In this document: positions 1-13,470 of the stretch, one piece after another | Layout of the letters: each line of letters begins with the position of its first letter | Numbering within the stretch: position 1 is the stretch's first letter | Origin: Owenia fusiformis | Taxonomy: Eukaryota; Annelida; Polychaeta; Sabellida; Oweniidae | Reading direction: 5' to 3' | DNA: 64,000 nt | NCBI GenBank assembly: GCA_903813345.2 | Contig: CAIIXF020000011.1 | Coordinates: 25,970,166 to 26,034,165 of the forward strand | Notes under the pieces: model-generated | Told to the model about the DNA's origin: nothing | The model's database searches: none | What the model saw: only the letters and a program-made list of their open reading frames with translations | Made by a program: the position numbers and the translations under genes

Positions 1-2620
1 AAAGATTCTGATTCCTGAGAAAATTCTACCCTTAATTCATAACTCATACGTTAAATTTGGAGAACTTTTTATTTTGACCTACTTTTCAGACACCATATCT
101 CAAAAGTTGGTCAAAATACTTTCTGACGGCAGAAGGCTAACACTATAAGCACACCCTTTGCTACATGTATACAAAATTTCGAAGCAAATCATTAAAGTGT
201 AATGTCAGAATCGCAAAAATAAGGAAAAACTATGAATTTAACCTAGATTCTGACCTAGGCATTTTGGTGTCCAAATTTTAAAGCTAGATAGCCTTCAAGG
301 TCCCCTTCTTTTATAGGCTTTCAGAATGTTAAGCTGTACTCAGTTTATATCTGGTATTTTACACTTCAAAAAATCTTTTTTCTCATTGACATAACATGGG
401 GCACCAAATTTAGCGATTTTTGAGCTTTCAAAACGCCATAACTTCCAAACCGAAAGTCGGATTGAAATTTGGTTTGCAGATTCGGATTCCTGGGAAAATT
501 CTACCCTTAATTCATAGCTCATATTTTAAATTTGGAGAACCTTTTATTTTGACCTACTTTTCGGACACCATATCTCAAAAGTGGGTCAAAATACTTTCTG
601 ACGGCAAAAGGCTAACACTATTAGCACACTCTTTGCTACCTGTATACAAAATTTTGAAGTAAATTATTAAAGTGTAGTGTCAGAATCGTAAAAATAAGGA
701 AAAACCATGAATTTGACCTAGATTTTGACCTAGGCATTTTGGTGTCCAAATTTTGAAGCTATGTAGCTTTTGAGGTCCCCTTCTTTTATAAACATTCATT
801 ATGTTAAGCTGTACTCAGTCTATATCTTGTATTTTACACTTCGAAAAAGTCTTTTTTCCCATTGACTTAACATAGGCACCAAATTTAGCGATTTTTGAGC
901 TTTCAAAACGCCATAACTTCCGAACCGGAAGTCCGATCCAAATTTGGTTTGCAGATTCGGATTCCTGAGATCATGCTACACTTATTTCATAACTCACATG
1001 TTGAATTTGGAGAACTTTTTGTTCTGACCTACTTTCCGGACGCCATATCTCAAAATCGGTAAGAGTAATCAAAAATCTGATGGCACACTTATGAAAGGGC
1101 TTTTTCTAAGCTACATGATGAAAGTAAGATGAAGGAGTTAGATGAAAGATGTAGGAAGATAAATGTCAGAATGTTGAAAATGTAGGACGTGACCTAGTTC
1201 TTGACCTTTGACCTAGATAAAAATTTGACCTAATTTCCGAGAAACTAGGTTACTGAGCTATGTTAGCCATGTAGGCAGATTAAAGTAAGCTCTTCTAGTT
1301 AGCGAGAAAACGTGGGTAGAGGAAGAATAATAACTAGACTTTGGAAATTGAACGAAGTTCAATTTCAGACTCCAGATCTACACTTTTTTAAGCCCAGTCA
1401 TCTAAAATAAGCCGAGTCATCCAGAAGAAGCTGAGTCATCAAGAATAAGATGGATGGATAAAATAGGAAGGTAGGATAGGATAGAATGGGAAGAAACGAT
1501 AGGATAGAATAAGAAAGAAGGATAGGATAGAACAGAATAGGAAGAAAGGATATGATAGGAGAGGATAGGAAGGAAAGGATACGAAGGAAGGATAGATAGG
1601 AAGGATAGGATAGGATAGGATCAGATAGGAAGGATGGATGAATTTTTCAATATTTTCTTCTCTACTCTTGACTTTCTATCAGGATACAATCAGATCGATT
1701 TTCTGAAATTTCAAAACACCATCACTTCCGAACCGGAAGTCGGATCTAAATTTGATTTAAAGATTCGGATTCCTGACAAAATTCTACTTCTAATTCATAA
1801 CTCTTAATTAAATTTGGCGAATTTTTATTTTGACCTACTTTTTGGACACGCCATAACTTCGGAACCAGAAGTCGGATAGGAATTTGGTTTGCAGATTCGG
1901 ATTCCTGACGAAATTCTACCTCTAATTCATAACTCATATGTTAAATTTGGAAACTTTTTATTTTGACCTACTTTTCGGACACGCCATAACTTCCGAACCG
2001 GAAGTCGGATCGAAATTTGGTTTGCAGATTCGGATTCCTGACAAAATTCTACCCCTAATTCATAACTCATACGTTAAATTTGGAGAACTTTTTATTTTGA
2101 CCTACTTTTCGGACACCATATCTCAAAAGTGGGTCAAAATACTTTCTGACGGCAAAAGGCTAACACTATTAGCACACTCTTGGCTACATGTATACACAAT
2201 TTCGAAGAATATAATTGAAGTGTTGTGTCAGAATCGCAAAAATAAGGAAAACCTTTGAATTTGACCTAGATTTTGACCTAGGAATTTTGGTGTCCAAATT
2301 CTGAAGCTAGATGGCTTTTGAGGTCCCCTTCTTTTGAAGGCTTTCATTAAATTAAGCTGAACTCAGTCTATATTTCGTATTTTTCACTTCAAAAAAATCT
2401 TTTTTCCCATTGACTTAACATGGGCACAAAATTTAGCGATTTTTGAGTTTTCTAAACGCCATAACTTCTGAACCAGAAGTCGGATCGAAATTTGGTTTGT
2501 AGATTCGGATTCCTGACAAAATTCTACCCCTAATTCATAACTCATACATTGAATTTGGAGCACGTTTTGGTGTGACCTACTTTCTGGACGCCATATCTCG
2601 AAATCGGTTTGAGATATCAA
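1..2620. repeat. Diverged tandem repeat, period about 476 bp
   Basis: A block containing the phrases 'cgccataacttc', 'ggtttgcagattcgg' and 'ttttgacctacttt' recurs. The 'cgccataacttc'-like anchor lies near 431, 907, 1714, 1850, 1981 and 2455, so the spacing is about 476, 807, 136, 131 and 474 bp. The full unit is about 476 bp; the copies at 1714-1981 are shortened. All copies face the same way. Short open frames here repeat one another on the minus strand, which marks them as repeat translations and not genes. It resembles a satellite or the tandem core of a transposon; the family is not recognised. Confidence 0.85.
1450..1640. repeat. Degenerate GGATAG-rich simple repeat
   Basis: Imperfect runs of GGATAG, GGAAGGATAG and AGGATAGGATAG fill this interval, which interrupts the 476-bp tandem array. 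Confidence 0.85.
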
Positions 2621-2906
2621 AAAACTAAATCGACATTCTTAATACTACTTTTTTATCAGGAACACAATGAAAGAAAAACGGATCAAAAATATTGAAGGAC
2701 GACTGAGAAAATCGAAAAAAGTGACAAAGTACTGGATTTGACCTAGTTCTTGACCTTTGACCTAGAAAAAAATTTGACCCAATTTCCCATCAACTAGATA
2801 CTGAACCTAAATGAACTGTATTATGGCCCTTACTGGATACCTCATAGTTATTGAAAAAACTCCCAAAGAAAAATAATAATAATAAGAAGAATACTGGCAA
2901 AAACAA

Positions 2907-2995
2907 TAGACTCCAGATTTTCAATCTGGAGTCTAATAATAAGAATAAGAAAACAGGCAAAAGCAATAGACTCCAGATTTTCAATCTGGAGTCTA
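2907..2995. repeat. Duplicated perfect palindrome, 60-bp spacing
   Basis: A 29-nt hairpin, arm TAGACTCCAGATT with loop TTC and a perfect 13-nt return arm, occupies 2907-2935. It recurs unchanged at 2967-2995, exactly 60 bp later, with a similar A-rich spacer. It is not a gene. Confidence 0.85.
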
Positions 2996-4935
2996 ATTAC
3001 TACAATTTATTTTTCCAAGTGTTCATGTGATTCAATCTAACACCAGACATGCAGTGCTATGTAGTAAGTACAACGAGTACAAGATCCAATCAATGCCAAC
3101 CCCCCCCTCCTCCCCAATGATTAATGAAATGAAATGATGTAACAGTCGTTGTATCTTAAAGATTAGTGGTCTGTTTGGGTTAAAATGACATAGGCAATGT
3201 TGCAACAAGGTCATTGGTGGAACCCATATATCCCAAATATTGAATACATTTCTGATCAATCTAAAAGAAAGTTTGATGTAGTACCCAAGAGCTTGGGTGA
3301 ATATAACTCCAACAAATTCGACTAAAAGCACTGCCCTTTGGATCAAACCCATGGGATAGCACCATCCTGTAAAAGTCTGGTCTCCGTGAGTATGAGTGCT
3401 CCTTCAAAGAAAGTTAGTGCGGTGTCACTAAACCAAAGTGTGTTGAAAATGCGACACACAAAATCTTTTTTCAAAATCACATAAAATCAACAAAAGTGAC
3501 ATCACAAGACACATAAAGATTTGAAGTGAGAACATCAATATAAATCAAAAATCTATATTTAAAAAAATATGTCATTGATTCATTCATAATTTGCAAAATA
3601 CAATTAAAGCCTATTGCGTCTCTATTTCTAATAATTAATCTAGATGCATATTTCTCATTGCTTACAGTGTCTGTCTGGCCATGTCTGTTATTTAAGGAAG
3701 CTCAAGTGGTAAAATGTTGAATGCTGTTCTCTATAACCTTTTTGCCTACTATTCCCAAAGTACTAGGATCATGGTTTTCTTTTTAAAACAAACCGCCCTT
3801 TATGAATCTACTTCTATTGTAATTCACACCTGAGCCACCTTAAGAGATGAATTTCTCAAAATGAATGAGCAGAATGTAATCGTGAAAGGACATGACTAGC
3901 GTGACACTAAAGCATGTGTTGAAACATTTGTGTCCCAGGCCCCAAAGTAGAAAGCAGGGATCTAAATCACAACCTGACAACATAAAACAGGATAAGAAGG
4001 GTTAACAATCTAAAATGAAGAAAAGGGGTTAATCCTAAAATGGTTACCATGACAATGGACATTTTAAATTCATTCTCTGCCATAATTTGACATATAAAGA
4101 GAATATGAGACAGTTCAGAAAATTAGATTTTTTTTTCAAATCAGAGTAACAATAAATGGGAATCCCATAATCATTTCCAACAGTTTCCACATGACCCCAA
4201 AAGATCAATCTATTAAAGAATAAGAAATACTTTTGACTATAGATGTATACCCTAAAATGTCCATTGTTATTTTACAAACTGATGTTACAAAGGTAACCAA
4301 AATAACCATTGGAATTGGTTACTATGGAAACTGACCTGTTGCCAGGTGACAATACAGGGATGTGAGATGGTCTGACGTCAGCTTTACCACGACTGAGAAA
4401 CATCACAATATAATATCAACTGTTATATTATAGCTCATATATGTGATTAATGATCAAATCCATGAAATTAATGTGATTAATGATTCAATAATGACATGTT
4501 GTGCTTGAGAGTGGGCACAAGCATTTCATCTTACCAATCGCAGGCACTGTATACGATATGAACCGTTTTATTATCATTATTTGGAATATGAGATGAGAAG
4601 AAAACATCAGAAATTATCCTTCACTTATTTATCCATGTGGTCAGTTATACTGTAATGATCAAATTCGAACAAATAACAGTGCATTGAACTTTCAGGATGA
4701 TATTCAATTTTAATATTCCTTGAACAAAAATTAAAGTGAAAAATCTGCTTGAATTATTAATGCCAAAGCTACGTTAAAAGGCAAAACATTTTTAAGCTAG
4801 CCCAACTTAATGTCTCTCTTGATTCAATGAGGCTTAAAAATAAACATTCACCGATCTTTCAATGCAGTCAAAAAAGGTTTAAACCAAATGAAGCAACAAC
4901 CCAAAAATATTAATTCTATATTGAATTTTCTTTAC
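2996..4935. other. Region without a recognised gene
   Basis: This is either intergenic DNA or part of the CEP43 3' intron. I looked on the minus strand for the acidic C-terminal CEP43 exons (a DDYVDDF-like motif in the vertebrate protein) and did not find them. The open frames here (for example 3032-3352 minus) have no family resemblance. Confidence 0.5.
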
Positions 4936-7900
4936 CTTTTTGTATCCTGTTGTTTCACCACTGGCTCATCAAAGAAATCATCATGATCGTCAGCACCTGT
5001 TAATACATTGGAGGGTTTGCTTGCTTGGTGTTTGTTGCCATTTTCAACAAGTTTCTTTGCCTTAATCTCCCCATTGCCATTCTGCTGTGGACCCTAGAAT
5101 AATATTTCAAGGTGAACCATTCAAACCCAAGGTATATTACCAGAAGCAGAAGTAAAATAAGGTTGTCAATTGTTGTTTCCATGGATACCATGATGTCATA
5201 GTATTAAACGGATTGTACAAATTCTTCACTTATATTAAAAGCTTCTGGTAATGTCAATATTTGAATTTTACTGCCTGCAAGGTTTCAATGAGCATTCATG
5301 GCATATAATTGTAGTTTGAATGTGTAATGATTGTCAGCTGCTAACAGGCAGAAAATGGAAATATCCTGATTTTGGGACTAGAGAATCTGATTCAATATAA
5401 TGGGCTAAGCCAAATATGTGTAGTACATGTATTGTTCCTCTCTTAAATGTGTAGGTAAAGTAGGTTAATAACTTTATATCATATAAAGTCTGAGGCACCA
5501 TGTAATAAAAGTCTGAGACACCACATAATAATATGTTAGCTTAAACAATGTATTACCTTTTTAATAGGTGCTGGGATTTTTGATGGGGTGTCTGATAGAC
5601 GTCGTGGAGATTGTAGTGTGATATCAGAGATGTCATGTGACACAACAGACTTACACAGGACGAAAAGACGCTTGTACATTTGTAGGAATTCGTCAAAATC
5701 AATAGCTGAAAAAAAATATTGAATTAACATTTTGGATTGAGTGAGGCATCAGAAAAGGCTTCAACTATCTAGTTTAATTTTGATGAACCAATCCATGTGA
5801 ATTCAAAATATCAATAATGGTGTTCCCTAGGTACAATTGAACTTTGAAACCCCAATGCAACATTTAAAATCAATATTTTGTTAATCTTACCCAAAATATT
5901 ACATAAACCCATTTCACCCATACTTACTATTACTAAAATCCTTATCTATGGCACGGAACTCATCAGTAACATATCTCTCTAACATGTTTCTGAAATCAAA
6001 TATATTAAATTAAATTTTATTTTGAAAAAATGAAACTGAACATTTTTGATTGTTTCAAAAAGTTGCTTGCCTTAAAAAAATAAATTTGCACATAGATAAC
6101 AATCACAGCCATATATCAATGTATTACATACCTAGCGAAGCATTTGTATGGAAGTCAATGGGAAAGTTAGCGAGCTATATCCACCGATATTGCCCGATTA
6201 CCCCGATATAGCCCGCTTACCTCGTTTTGATATTAGATTTCTTTAATAACCATGATAATATCATGACGTCACGTCATTGATACAAAGTAACCATGGGAAC
6301 AAAGGCATGTAATACATCAGTTATGTCACTATGACGTGAAATATGCCTTCGTTCTTGCCCAAATATAGAGCCTCCCAAGGTCGGCCTATATTGGGAGAAC
6401 TCAGGCATATTTCACGTCATAGTGACATAACCTCTAAATATTGACCATGTCTTATAATTCATTATTTTGCTATTTTATCATTATTAGGAGTTTCTCTATA
6501 CTATAGGCTTTTCTTCTTTACTTTCTTTAAATAACTAGAATTTTAGATCTGAACTTTTATCGATATCAAATGACCTGTTAATGGGCCTCCTCAAAAAGTC
6601 TAGTTATTCGCTCTTATACCTACCCCATCTCCCAAAAATTCTAAAGCTACTTAAAACAAACCTGTGGAAATGTGGGAACATATCAGCAAAGAGACTCCTC
6701 AATTCATCTTTATCTATAGAACCACTGTTGTCTTCATCATATTGTTCAAACTTTCTCTTTGCCTCAGATATATGTTTATTGGACAAATCCTACAATCATC
6801 AGCACTAACTTAATGGCAAAATCAAGGAGAATTGGTAGCCATGATTCCGATGTGATCTTCAATTGCTTGGCATGGAACAATTTGGTCATAAAATTTCTAT
6901 AATGTTCATTTAAGACCAAGTATTTAGTCAAGATATGAACATTACCTAGTGTTTGGGTATTACTCAAACCATGTGGCAGTGGTAGTCTTCAATATATGGG
7001 TAATATTATTACCATGTTGGCCCATGCCAGTTAACGGAGGATTGGGTTTGAATCATGGCTACAAATCCTTCTTGTGGCAAAATAAGTAGATATCAACATC
7101 CTTGCAGGGTTCAATAATTCAAGCACCCTTCATAAAAGGGGAATTTGTATTGATTTTGAGTTTTATCATACTGAACCCTGAAAATTGAGAATGGATGTTT
7201 GACTATACCCTATATACATGTTATGGTTAACTCAATTTTGACATGTTAAAAAAGCTTTAGTTAAGCTAACACACAAGTACAATGAAGAATGAAATTGAAT
7301 TATAAGAATACACTGGATCTCTTCAGCCTAAAGTAAACTCAGAAATACACAAAGTGTGGCTGTTATAAATCATTGACAAAATGATGAAGGTTCGATCTAC
7401 AATCTATGGGTTAATAAAAGTGAAATATGATATATTTTAGTGTTGAATAAACAGAAAAGATACCTTTGGAACTCTGATGTATTCAGTGCCATCCTAAAGA
7501 GGGAAACATTAAGAATAGAACAGTTAAAGGTAAAACAAGATATCAATCATGTAAGGATGTCTTTTTATCAAAGTCTAAATAGGATATGAATGGATATGTT
7601 GAAAATTTTGAAATCTAAGTGTTTCTTTAATTATTGAAAACCACTGGCTGAGACTTTTCATTTGACTTCTGTACATAAAACGCTATATGTAGAGAGCGCC
7701 TCCAAGGGTGTTCACTATACAAAGGTTTTGCTGTGTTGGGGTATGTTAGTAAACCCAAATATGGTTGCATCACATTCACAAAGTCATGTGACACAGCTCA
7801 TAGTTTCGTTGGAATTCTGAAAACCTCTTCAGCTAACTTGGAAAGGTTTTTGAAACAGCATATGAGTGTTTGAAAGCTTAAACTTCTGAGTTCTTAAAAT

Positions 7901-10900
7901 ACCAGATTCAGCTATGATAAAACACATCCTTGCCAAAGCATTTTTCGTTACAATGGTTTATTCTAAAACACAGGAAGTGCCAGAAAATCATTCAAAATCA
8001 ATTAGATTTTACACACCGAATATCTACTAATTGGATGTGATACTATTATATTGTGGAATACAAATGTATACTGAAGTAGAGAATGTAAATTCTATTTTAT
8101 AGATGCATTACAATGTTAACATGGGAAACATCTATAATTAAATTATTGAAATAAAATTTAAAGCATTGAATTGAAATCAGTTAATAGTGTTATCATGCAG
8201 TGGTTATATATGTCTTAAACACAGTACATAATCAGTGAGAAAAACAATCCTACACCAACTAATGGTTCAGTTTTTACATATTAAGAATTTGCTCCTTATG
8301 TGGAAATACTGCTTTTTAGGATGTGTAAGAATTACATATACATGTACAATCGTATACCATTTATCTTAGCTATACTCGTGCAAAGAACATTAACAACATG
8401 GTATTAACATGCAAAGGGTCACCACATGCCATTTGTTACAGACACCGAAAGCCAACTGCCCAACACCAGCCACTGAGCATCATCCACAAAAATGTTGGAG
8501 ACCATAACAACACTTGTGGTGGTATCATAAAAATATACTATAAATTGGTAACTATGAAGAAAGCATTTTGAGAACCCGAAAAATTATCTGATTTATGTCC
8601 AATGAATATCAATGTAACAATGAAATAAATTACTACATTACATTACTTTCTCTGATGAACAACGATTATGGTGCTGTATTCAGGACCGTAGCCATGATTT
8701 GCCAAGGGGGTTCACATTTTGAAAAATTTCAGGGTGGATTCACTTTTGACAACTTTGGCCCAAAAATGTCCAAAATCATGTGAAGAGTGCTCAGAATGGT
8801 GAAAAACTGGATGATTTTGGAAGAATTTTGGGCTAGAACCCCCTGGCTACAGGCCTGGTATTGAACACATGAATCCATCAAATAGATTAGGAGTGGAGAA
8901 CTAGAGAACAAATTAAAATTAAAACTACAGAACTAATTATGACTGTATAACTATCACATCTAATTTTCATATACATGTAAGTATTAAGTCTTGCATGAAC
9001 CCTTGGTTCCTAAATTTACTCTCTACCACCCAATCTTGCGATATCTTCTTCTGTCCCAGAAGACATATAAACAATTATGGTGACTTAATTAAAAGAAGAG
9101 AAATACATGGACACTGATAAAAGGCATCTCAGTGTCTGAAGAAATATAATAAAAATCAAAAATTATGTCATTTCTCCTTTGGGCACCTCATAAATACTTT
9201 TTCCAACTAAGTCTTAACTATAACCTTATAAGCAATTTTACTTTTTTAGATCGAGAGTCGGGGCCCATATAAATGTTTACAATGACGTAGAAGAGTGGAT
9301 AGAAGTGTCATAAAATCATGCATTATCCAAATGGCTCAATCCTCCTGACCAATCAAACGTCTTGTAACAATTAAAGACAGATCATGCCTCACAGAGAACA
9401 TATAATTAGTCATAAAGACCCTTATACTGATCAGGGGGCAGTTTTCAGAAAAATATCATAGATCACATAATGTAAGGGAAACAGCATCAATGTAATGGGT
9501 TCATTTCTTAGGAGAGCTGACGATTTATTACTGTTTTCAATAGGTTTGTATACATGTAAATCATATCAAATGTGAAAATAAACTAATGATATGTTTGAGA
9601 AACGGCTCCCTGGTAGATCTGTGCACTTAGCTACACTGACAAGTCACAAGAAATGTGATTAACATTACTGCCTGTGCAATAAAAGAACAATAATTTCAAC
9701 ACCACAGGGGCATGTTTCTAAAATGGATATTGTAACAGTGTTCATGAAATGAGAATAATTGTCATATCTTTCACAATACAGGATGACAAATTTCCATCCA
9801 TTGTGATCCAACATATTTCTTAAAACTGGCCCCAGGGAAGTTCAATAATTCCTTTACTGAGTTCCCTCAAAAATCTTATATATGAGGTAATGTGTACTTT
9901 CAAATAGGACAAAATATACCTCATCTAAATCCTCAGAATTCTATAAAGGATAAAGGTAAATAAATCCTATAACAGTACAGCTCTTACAGTAGTCAGACAC
10001 TCAAGAAATATCTCAATTTGTACATGCCCATCTCTTCTTTCGATGACCAAATAGCCAACATCTATATGACTTGTTTCCCTGATGCTGTGCACAATACTGT
10101 TTGTTGAAATTAATTGTGGAAATGAACACATAGGTTATTTGATTTGAAAGAAGCATGAGGATTATGCATGCAGTTTGCTCAAAATATCACAATGGTATTA
10201 CTCTAATTCTCTCATTTTTCTAATCTTCTGAGATTTGAAAAAATACTGATTTTTTGGCATTACTTTATGGTTTGAAACATTAGCTCCACGCTTGAGTATG
10301 TTATTTCTTGCATATCTTCTCTTCTGCTTATGCATTTTAAAGTATGGCCATTATGACAGTTTTTGCAGTCGTGGTTATTCTTCAAAAAACAATAATTGTT
10401 AGATTAAAGTAGTTTACATGTAAAACATAAGATATTAAATCAAATATTGTTTTCAACACAGATCTAAGGTTAGGTTTATGTTAGGTTAACAAAAATAAGT
10501 AATCAATTAATAAATAAAATACAATTATTAAAAATAAATCATCATATTATTATCAATTATAAGAAAAATGTGCTTTTCCACAAAAATAAATGAAACAATA
10601 GATTTGAATAAAAATCACAATTTTGTAAAATAATCCAAATATGGAAAAGTGCAGAATTGAATCCATGACAAATACAAGGATGACTGGCGCCAAATGTTCT
10701 TCCTGATCACATGCCCAAAAGTACATGACCTCCATGATGTCATCGAATGTGTCAAACCTGTGTATCTCCAAAAGTCAGCACAACATTTCTAATCGATAAT
10801 AATAAAAATTGACTTTACATGCGTTCTTTCACTCACATCAACTCCATCACGTCTTGGAGTTTTTGGATCTGAGCCGAGGCGTTTCACAACTTCTGCCAAA

Positions 10901-13270
10901 AGTGGAGCATTATGGGATTTTTCAGATTCTACAATGTTGAGATCTCGCGCTAAATCTTCTCTGCTCTTCTGTAAAGTCTGAAGTTGAAGAGCATATATTA
11001 TGACGATGAACGATTATGGTAAGAGTGTGAAATTTACTGAATAATCATAAGTAGAATTAAAAAAATATCCCTTGAAATCCCCACTGCAAAAACTTGATTC
11101 AAAAACGTACATATTTAGAAAAATTCACTATTTCTAAATTGAATTATTACACAATTGATATGTATACTCACAAATCCTGTCTCTGGTTGGAACACAGCAG
11201 TGCTAAACTCAAGGTTGAAGTGTTCTAGGAACTCCTTCACTAAACTAGTTACAATCCTCCCTAGAGTAAAAAGTAAATGCGTCAAATGATTATGGGATGA
11301 AGACAAAGATTTTCAGAATCTATATGACAGTATAACACTGAAAGGACTGCTGACTTCATCTGATTATTGTGAAAAGACTGAAGTAGGTAAATTGAAAGAA
11401 AAAAATCTAGGATTGATATATTTGCTGTAAATCATTCACAAGTAGGTTATTGCTAGGATTATAAACAAGAAAATAGTTATTTGAAATGTCATTTTAATTT
11501 TGAGGTCAGTTGTAATAACATTAACCTCCATTACATTCCAATGCACTGACCTCATATAATATAATATATTATAACTTAATCACACATAATGTAATATAAT
11601 AGGGATACTTACCCTCTTTTGTTCCTATAAATTTCTTTAGATCTTGGTTGAGAAGTGGTGTTTTATTCTACAAAATATATATATGAACTACATACTAAAT
11701 AGTATGTAGATCTTATTGGATGATGGATGATGCACTGAAATTTTCATCAATGAGGGGCATCCATGTAAATTGAAACACTAATAAATTATAGCAGTGAGGA
11801 AATATATGCATGGAACAATACATTTTTGTCATCTCAGTGTCTTATATATTACAGTATTGCATCTCATAGACTAATATCAATTAATATAGGAAAACCTTAA
11901 TGTGACAACAGGACTTACTTTTAAGTGCGAGAATTCAAAGTTATGTTACTGTACCCTTTCCCAAAAATTCAACGAGGCTCTAAAACTAAGCACAAACAAC
12001 TTTATGGACTCATGAGCAAGTAATATAGATTTAGATCCTAGTTTTATGAAATCCTTGTACAACTTCAAGTATATCAGGTGTGAATCTGTATTATGTTAGC
12101 ATTTTTACCTGTACTGCATCCTGTTCCTCTAAAGCTAAGAACACGCTTGCACGCAGCTGTGCCTGAAAATAAGAACTCAAGAAATAATCTTTCTTTCAAC
12201 ATTTTATACACTTTAGTCTATGCACCTAAAAAATGGGTTGATAGGATAGGTATTTAAGAAATTACAGTAAAATCTGTCTAATTTAAACAACTCTGGGACC
12301 AACTAAAGGTGTTTGGAGTAGCAGGTGTTCACTTTTGAGATCTTATAAACATGTATATCAATGGAAGATAATAAACTTGGAACAGAGAAAAAGTGTTCAC
12401 ATTGAGAGGTGTTCAATTTAGTGAGGTGTTTGGATATACAGGGTTCAGTGTATTACACTTTTTGAGGGATCATTTCTTATGGGTCACCCTGTACTGTAAT
12501 AGGAGTGAAGTTGTGTTTATCAAGCCAAAAATAAGCAATTAAAAGACCACTGTGCAATAATTTATGGAAAAAATACATTCATATTTTATATGCAAATTTG
12601 TATATCTTGGACTGCTTGTCATTTGGCTACTAAGGGGGACTGCATCAAAATTCGACATATTTTGATGTGGGACTATTTCGACCATGGGGCTATTTGGACA
12701 ATGTTGTATAGTTTCAATCAACGCAGTCCTCCATGTTTGTTATATAAAAATTTTAAATGTAAATCGAAATATCCAATGAGATCTTATTCCAAGATGGCTG
12801 AACCTGGAAATCTGAATTACGAACATGGTCGGAAATAACCCCATAGGTGAAGTAGCTCTGGGTCAAAGTGACCCCATAAGTTGAATTATGATGTCGTCCC
12901 CTTATAAATGTGTGGACTCTCGATGCAAAAAAGAAATGAAGTCTAACTCTGAATGTTGCACATGATATCAAACAGTTGGCGATTTTTTCAATGTGAATGA
13001 ATATAACAGTACTCGACAAACACCATTTGACCTCTAAATGATTTGGATTCTCAATGTTTTCCCAAAAATATTGAAAAACCTGAAAAATCAGAAACTGAGA
13101 TTATTTTTCAAAACAAAAATTTACGCGACAATGAAATGCGTTTAAATTTGGCAATAATATGGTCATTTCTCATAGAAATACATACATACCCTTATTTTAC
13201 CAAGAACTCCATTTGTTTCTAGTGTATTTGCGACTAAATCACGAAGTTCAGTATCTTCGTCCGCTGACAT
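4936..13270 (-). CDS. CEP43: CEP43/FOP (FGFR1OP)-like centrosomal protein with EF-hand pair, 3' end missing
   Basis: The family acts in centriole/basal-body anchoring and ciliogenesis. Coding exons in transcript order: 13270-13190, 12162-12109, 11667-11613, 11260-11172, 10977-10837, 7493-7464, 6789-6662, 5989-5928, 5705-5557, 5093-4936. All have GT-AG borders and compatible phases, giving about 315 aa before the open 3' end. The start MSADEDTELRDLVANTLE matches the FOP N-terminus, followed by AELRA/FLALEE-like and NKTPLLN blocks, the LisH-type segment EFLEHFNLEFSTAVFQPET, then LARDL and PLLAEVVKR. Next come two EF-hand loops, DEDNSGSIDKDE and DKDFSNTIDFDE; the second is built across the 5928/5705 junction. 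The family TPSKIP motif follows, then an acidic DDFFDEP motif like vertebrate DSFFDDP. The final exon ends in phase 2, so at least one more exon exists. Family assignment is firm; the EF-hands are absent from the human protein as I know it. Confidence 0.88.
6320..6431. mobile_element. Foldback element with 29-bp perfect inverted repeats
   Basis: Arms 6320-6348 and 6403-6431 begin GTTATGTCACTATGACGTGA and are perfect inverted copies. The 54-nt centre also partly pairs (CCCAAATATAG with CTATATTGGG). It lies in the CEP43 intron between the two EF-hand exons. It is probably a MITE; no target duplication was established. Confidence 0.7.
8681..8857. mobile_element. hAT-like miniature element
   Basis: It is bounded by CAGGACCGTAGCCA at the left and the inverted form TGGCTACAGGCCTG at the right, each next to a run of G or C. 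A 5-bp GTATT occurs directly outside both ends, a possible remnant of the target duplication. It is non-coding and lies in a CEP43 intron. Confidence 0.5.
9920..9940 (-). CDS. CEP43: Possible 21-nt microexon of CEP43 (NSEDLDE)
   Basis: On the minus strand a 21-nt in-phase segment coding NSEDLDE is flanked by a pyrimidine-rich stretch ending TATAG and by a GTATAT donor. It lies between two phase-0 exons (10837-10977 and 7464-7493), so including or skipping it would keep the frame. The acidic peptide suits the linker before the EF-hands. It could be chance; RNA evidence would settle it. Confidence 0.3.
12264..12451. mobile_element. pogo-like miniature element (tentative)
   Basis: The left end ACAGTAAAATCTGTCTAATT and the inverse of the right end, ACACTGAACCCTGTATATCC, are similar but imperfect. 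Between them are repeated GGTGTTTGG/GGTGTTCA phrases. A related end, ACAGTAAAACCTATCGAG, occurs near 14553 in the importin gene. It lies in a CEP43 intron. Confidence 0.4.
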
Positions 13271-13285
13271 TTTGAAAACAAATCT

Positions 13286-13297
13286 TGCGCATGCGCA
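13286..13297. promoter_or_regulatory. NRF1-type palindrome
   Basis: TGCGCATGCGCA is a perfect match to the NRF1 consensus, 15 bp upstream of the CEP43 ATG. CpG-rich words are otherwise rare in this AT-rich window, which adds weight. Confidence 0.65.
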
Positions 13298-13470
13298 TCA
13301 TTCTTAAAAAATAGAATGATTTTCATTGGCAAGAATAGAGTAAAGTATTCACAATATTTTTATATGAGTTTTGACAATCATATTTATAAAAACCATACAA
13401 ATCATGTATGTCAATACTGTTTAGATATCTTATCAATCGTTTATCATGATTTTTTATCATAAAAATAACA

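Noticed and set aside
2790-2984. Hydrophobic leucine-rich frame on the minus strand
   Set aside because: It reads through the duplicated palindrome and an AAT/AAG-rich tract; no gene signal.
6250-6285. CRE-like TGACGTCA palindrome as a regulatory site
   Set aside because: It lies in an intron within repeat-like sequence next to a foldback, with no promoter context.
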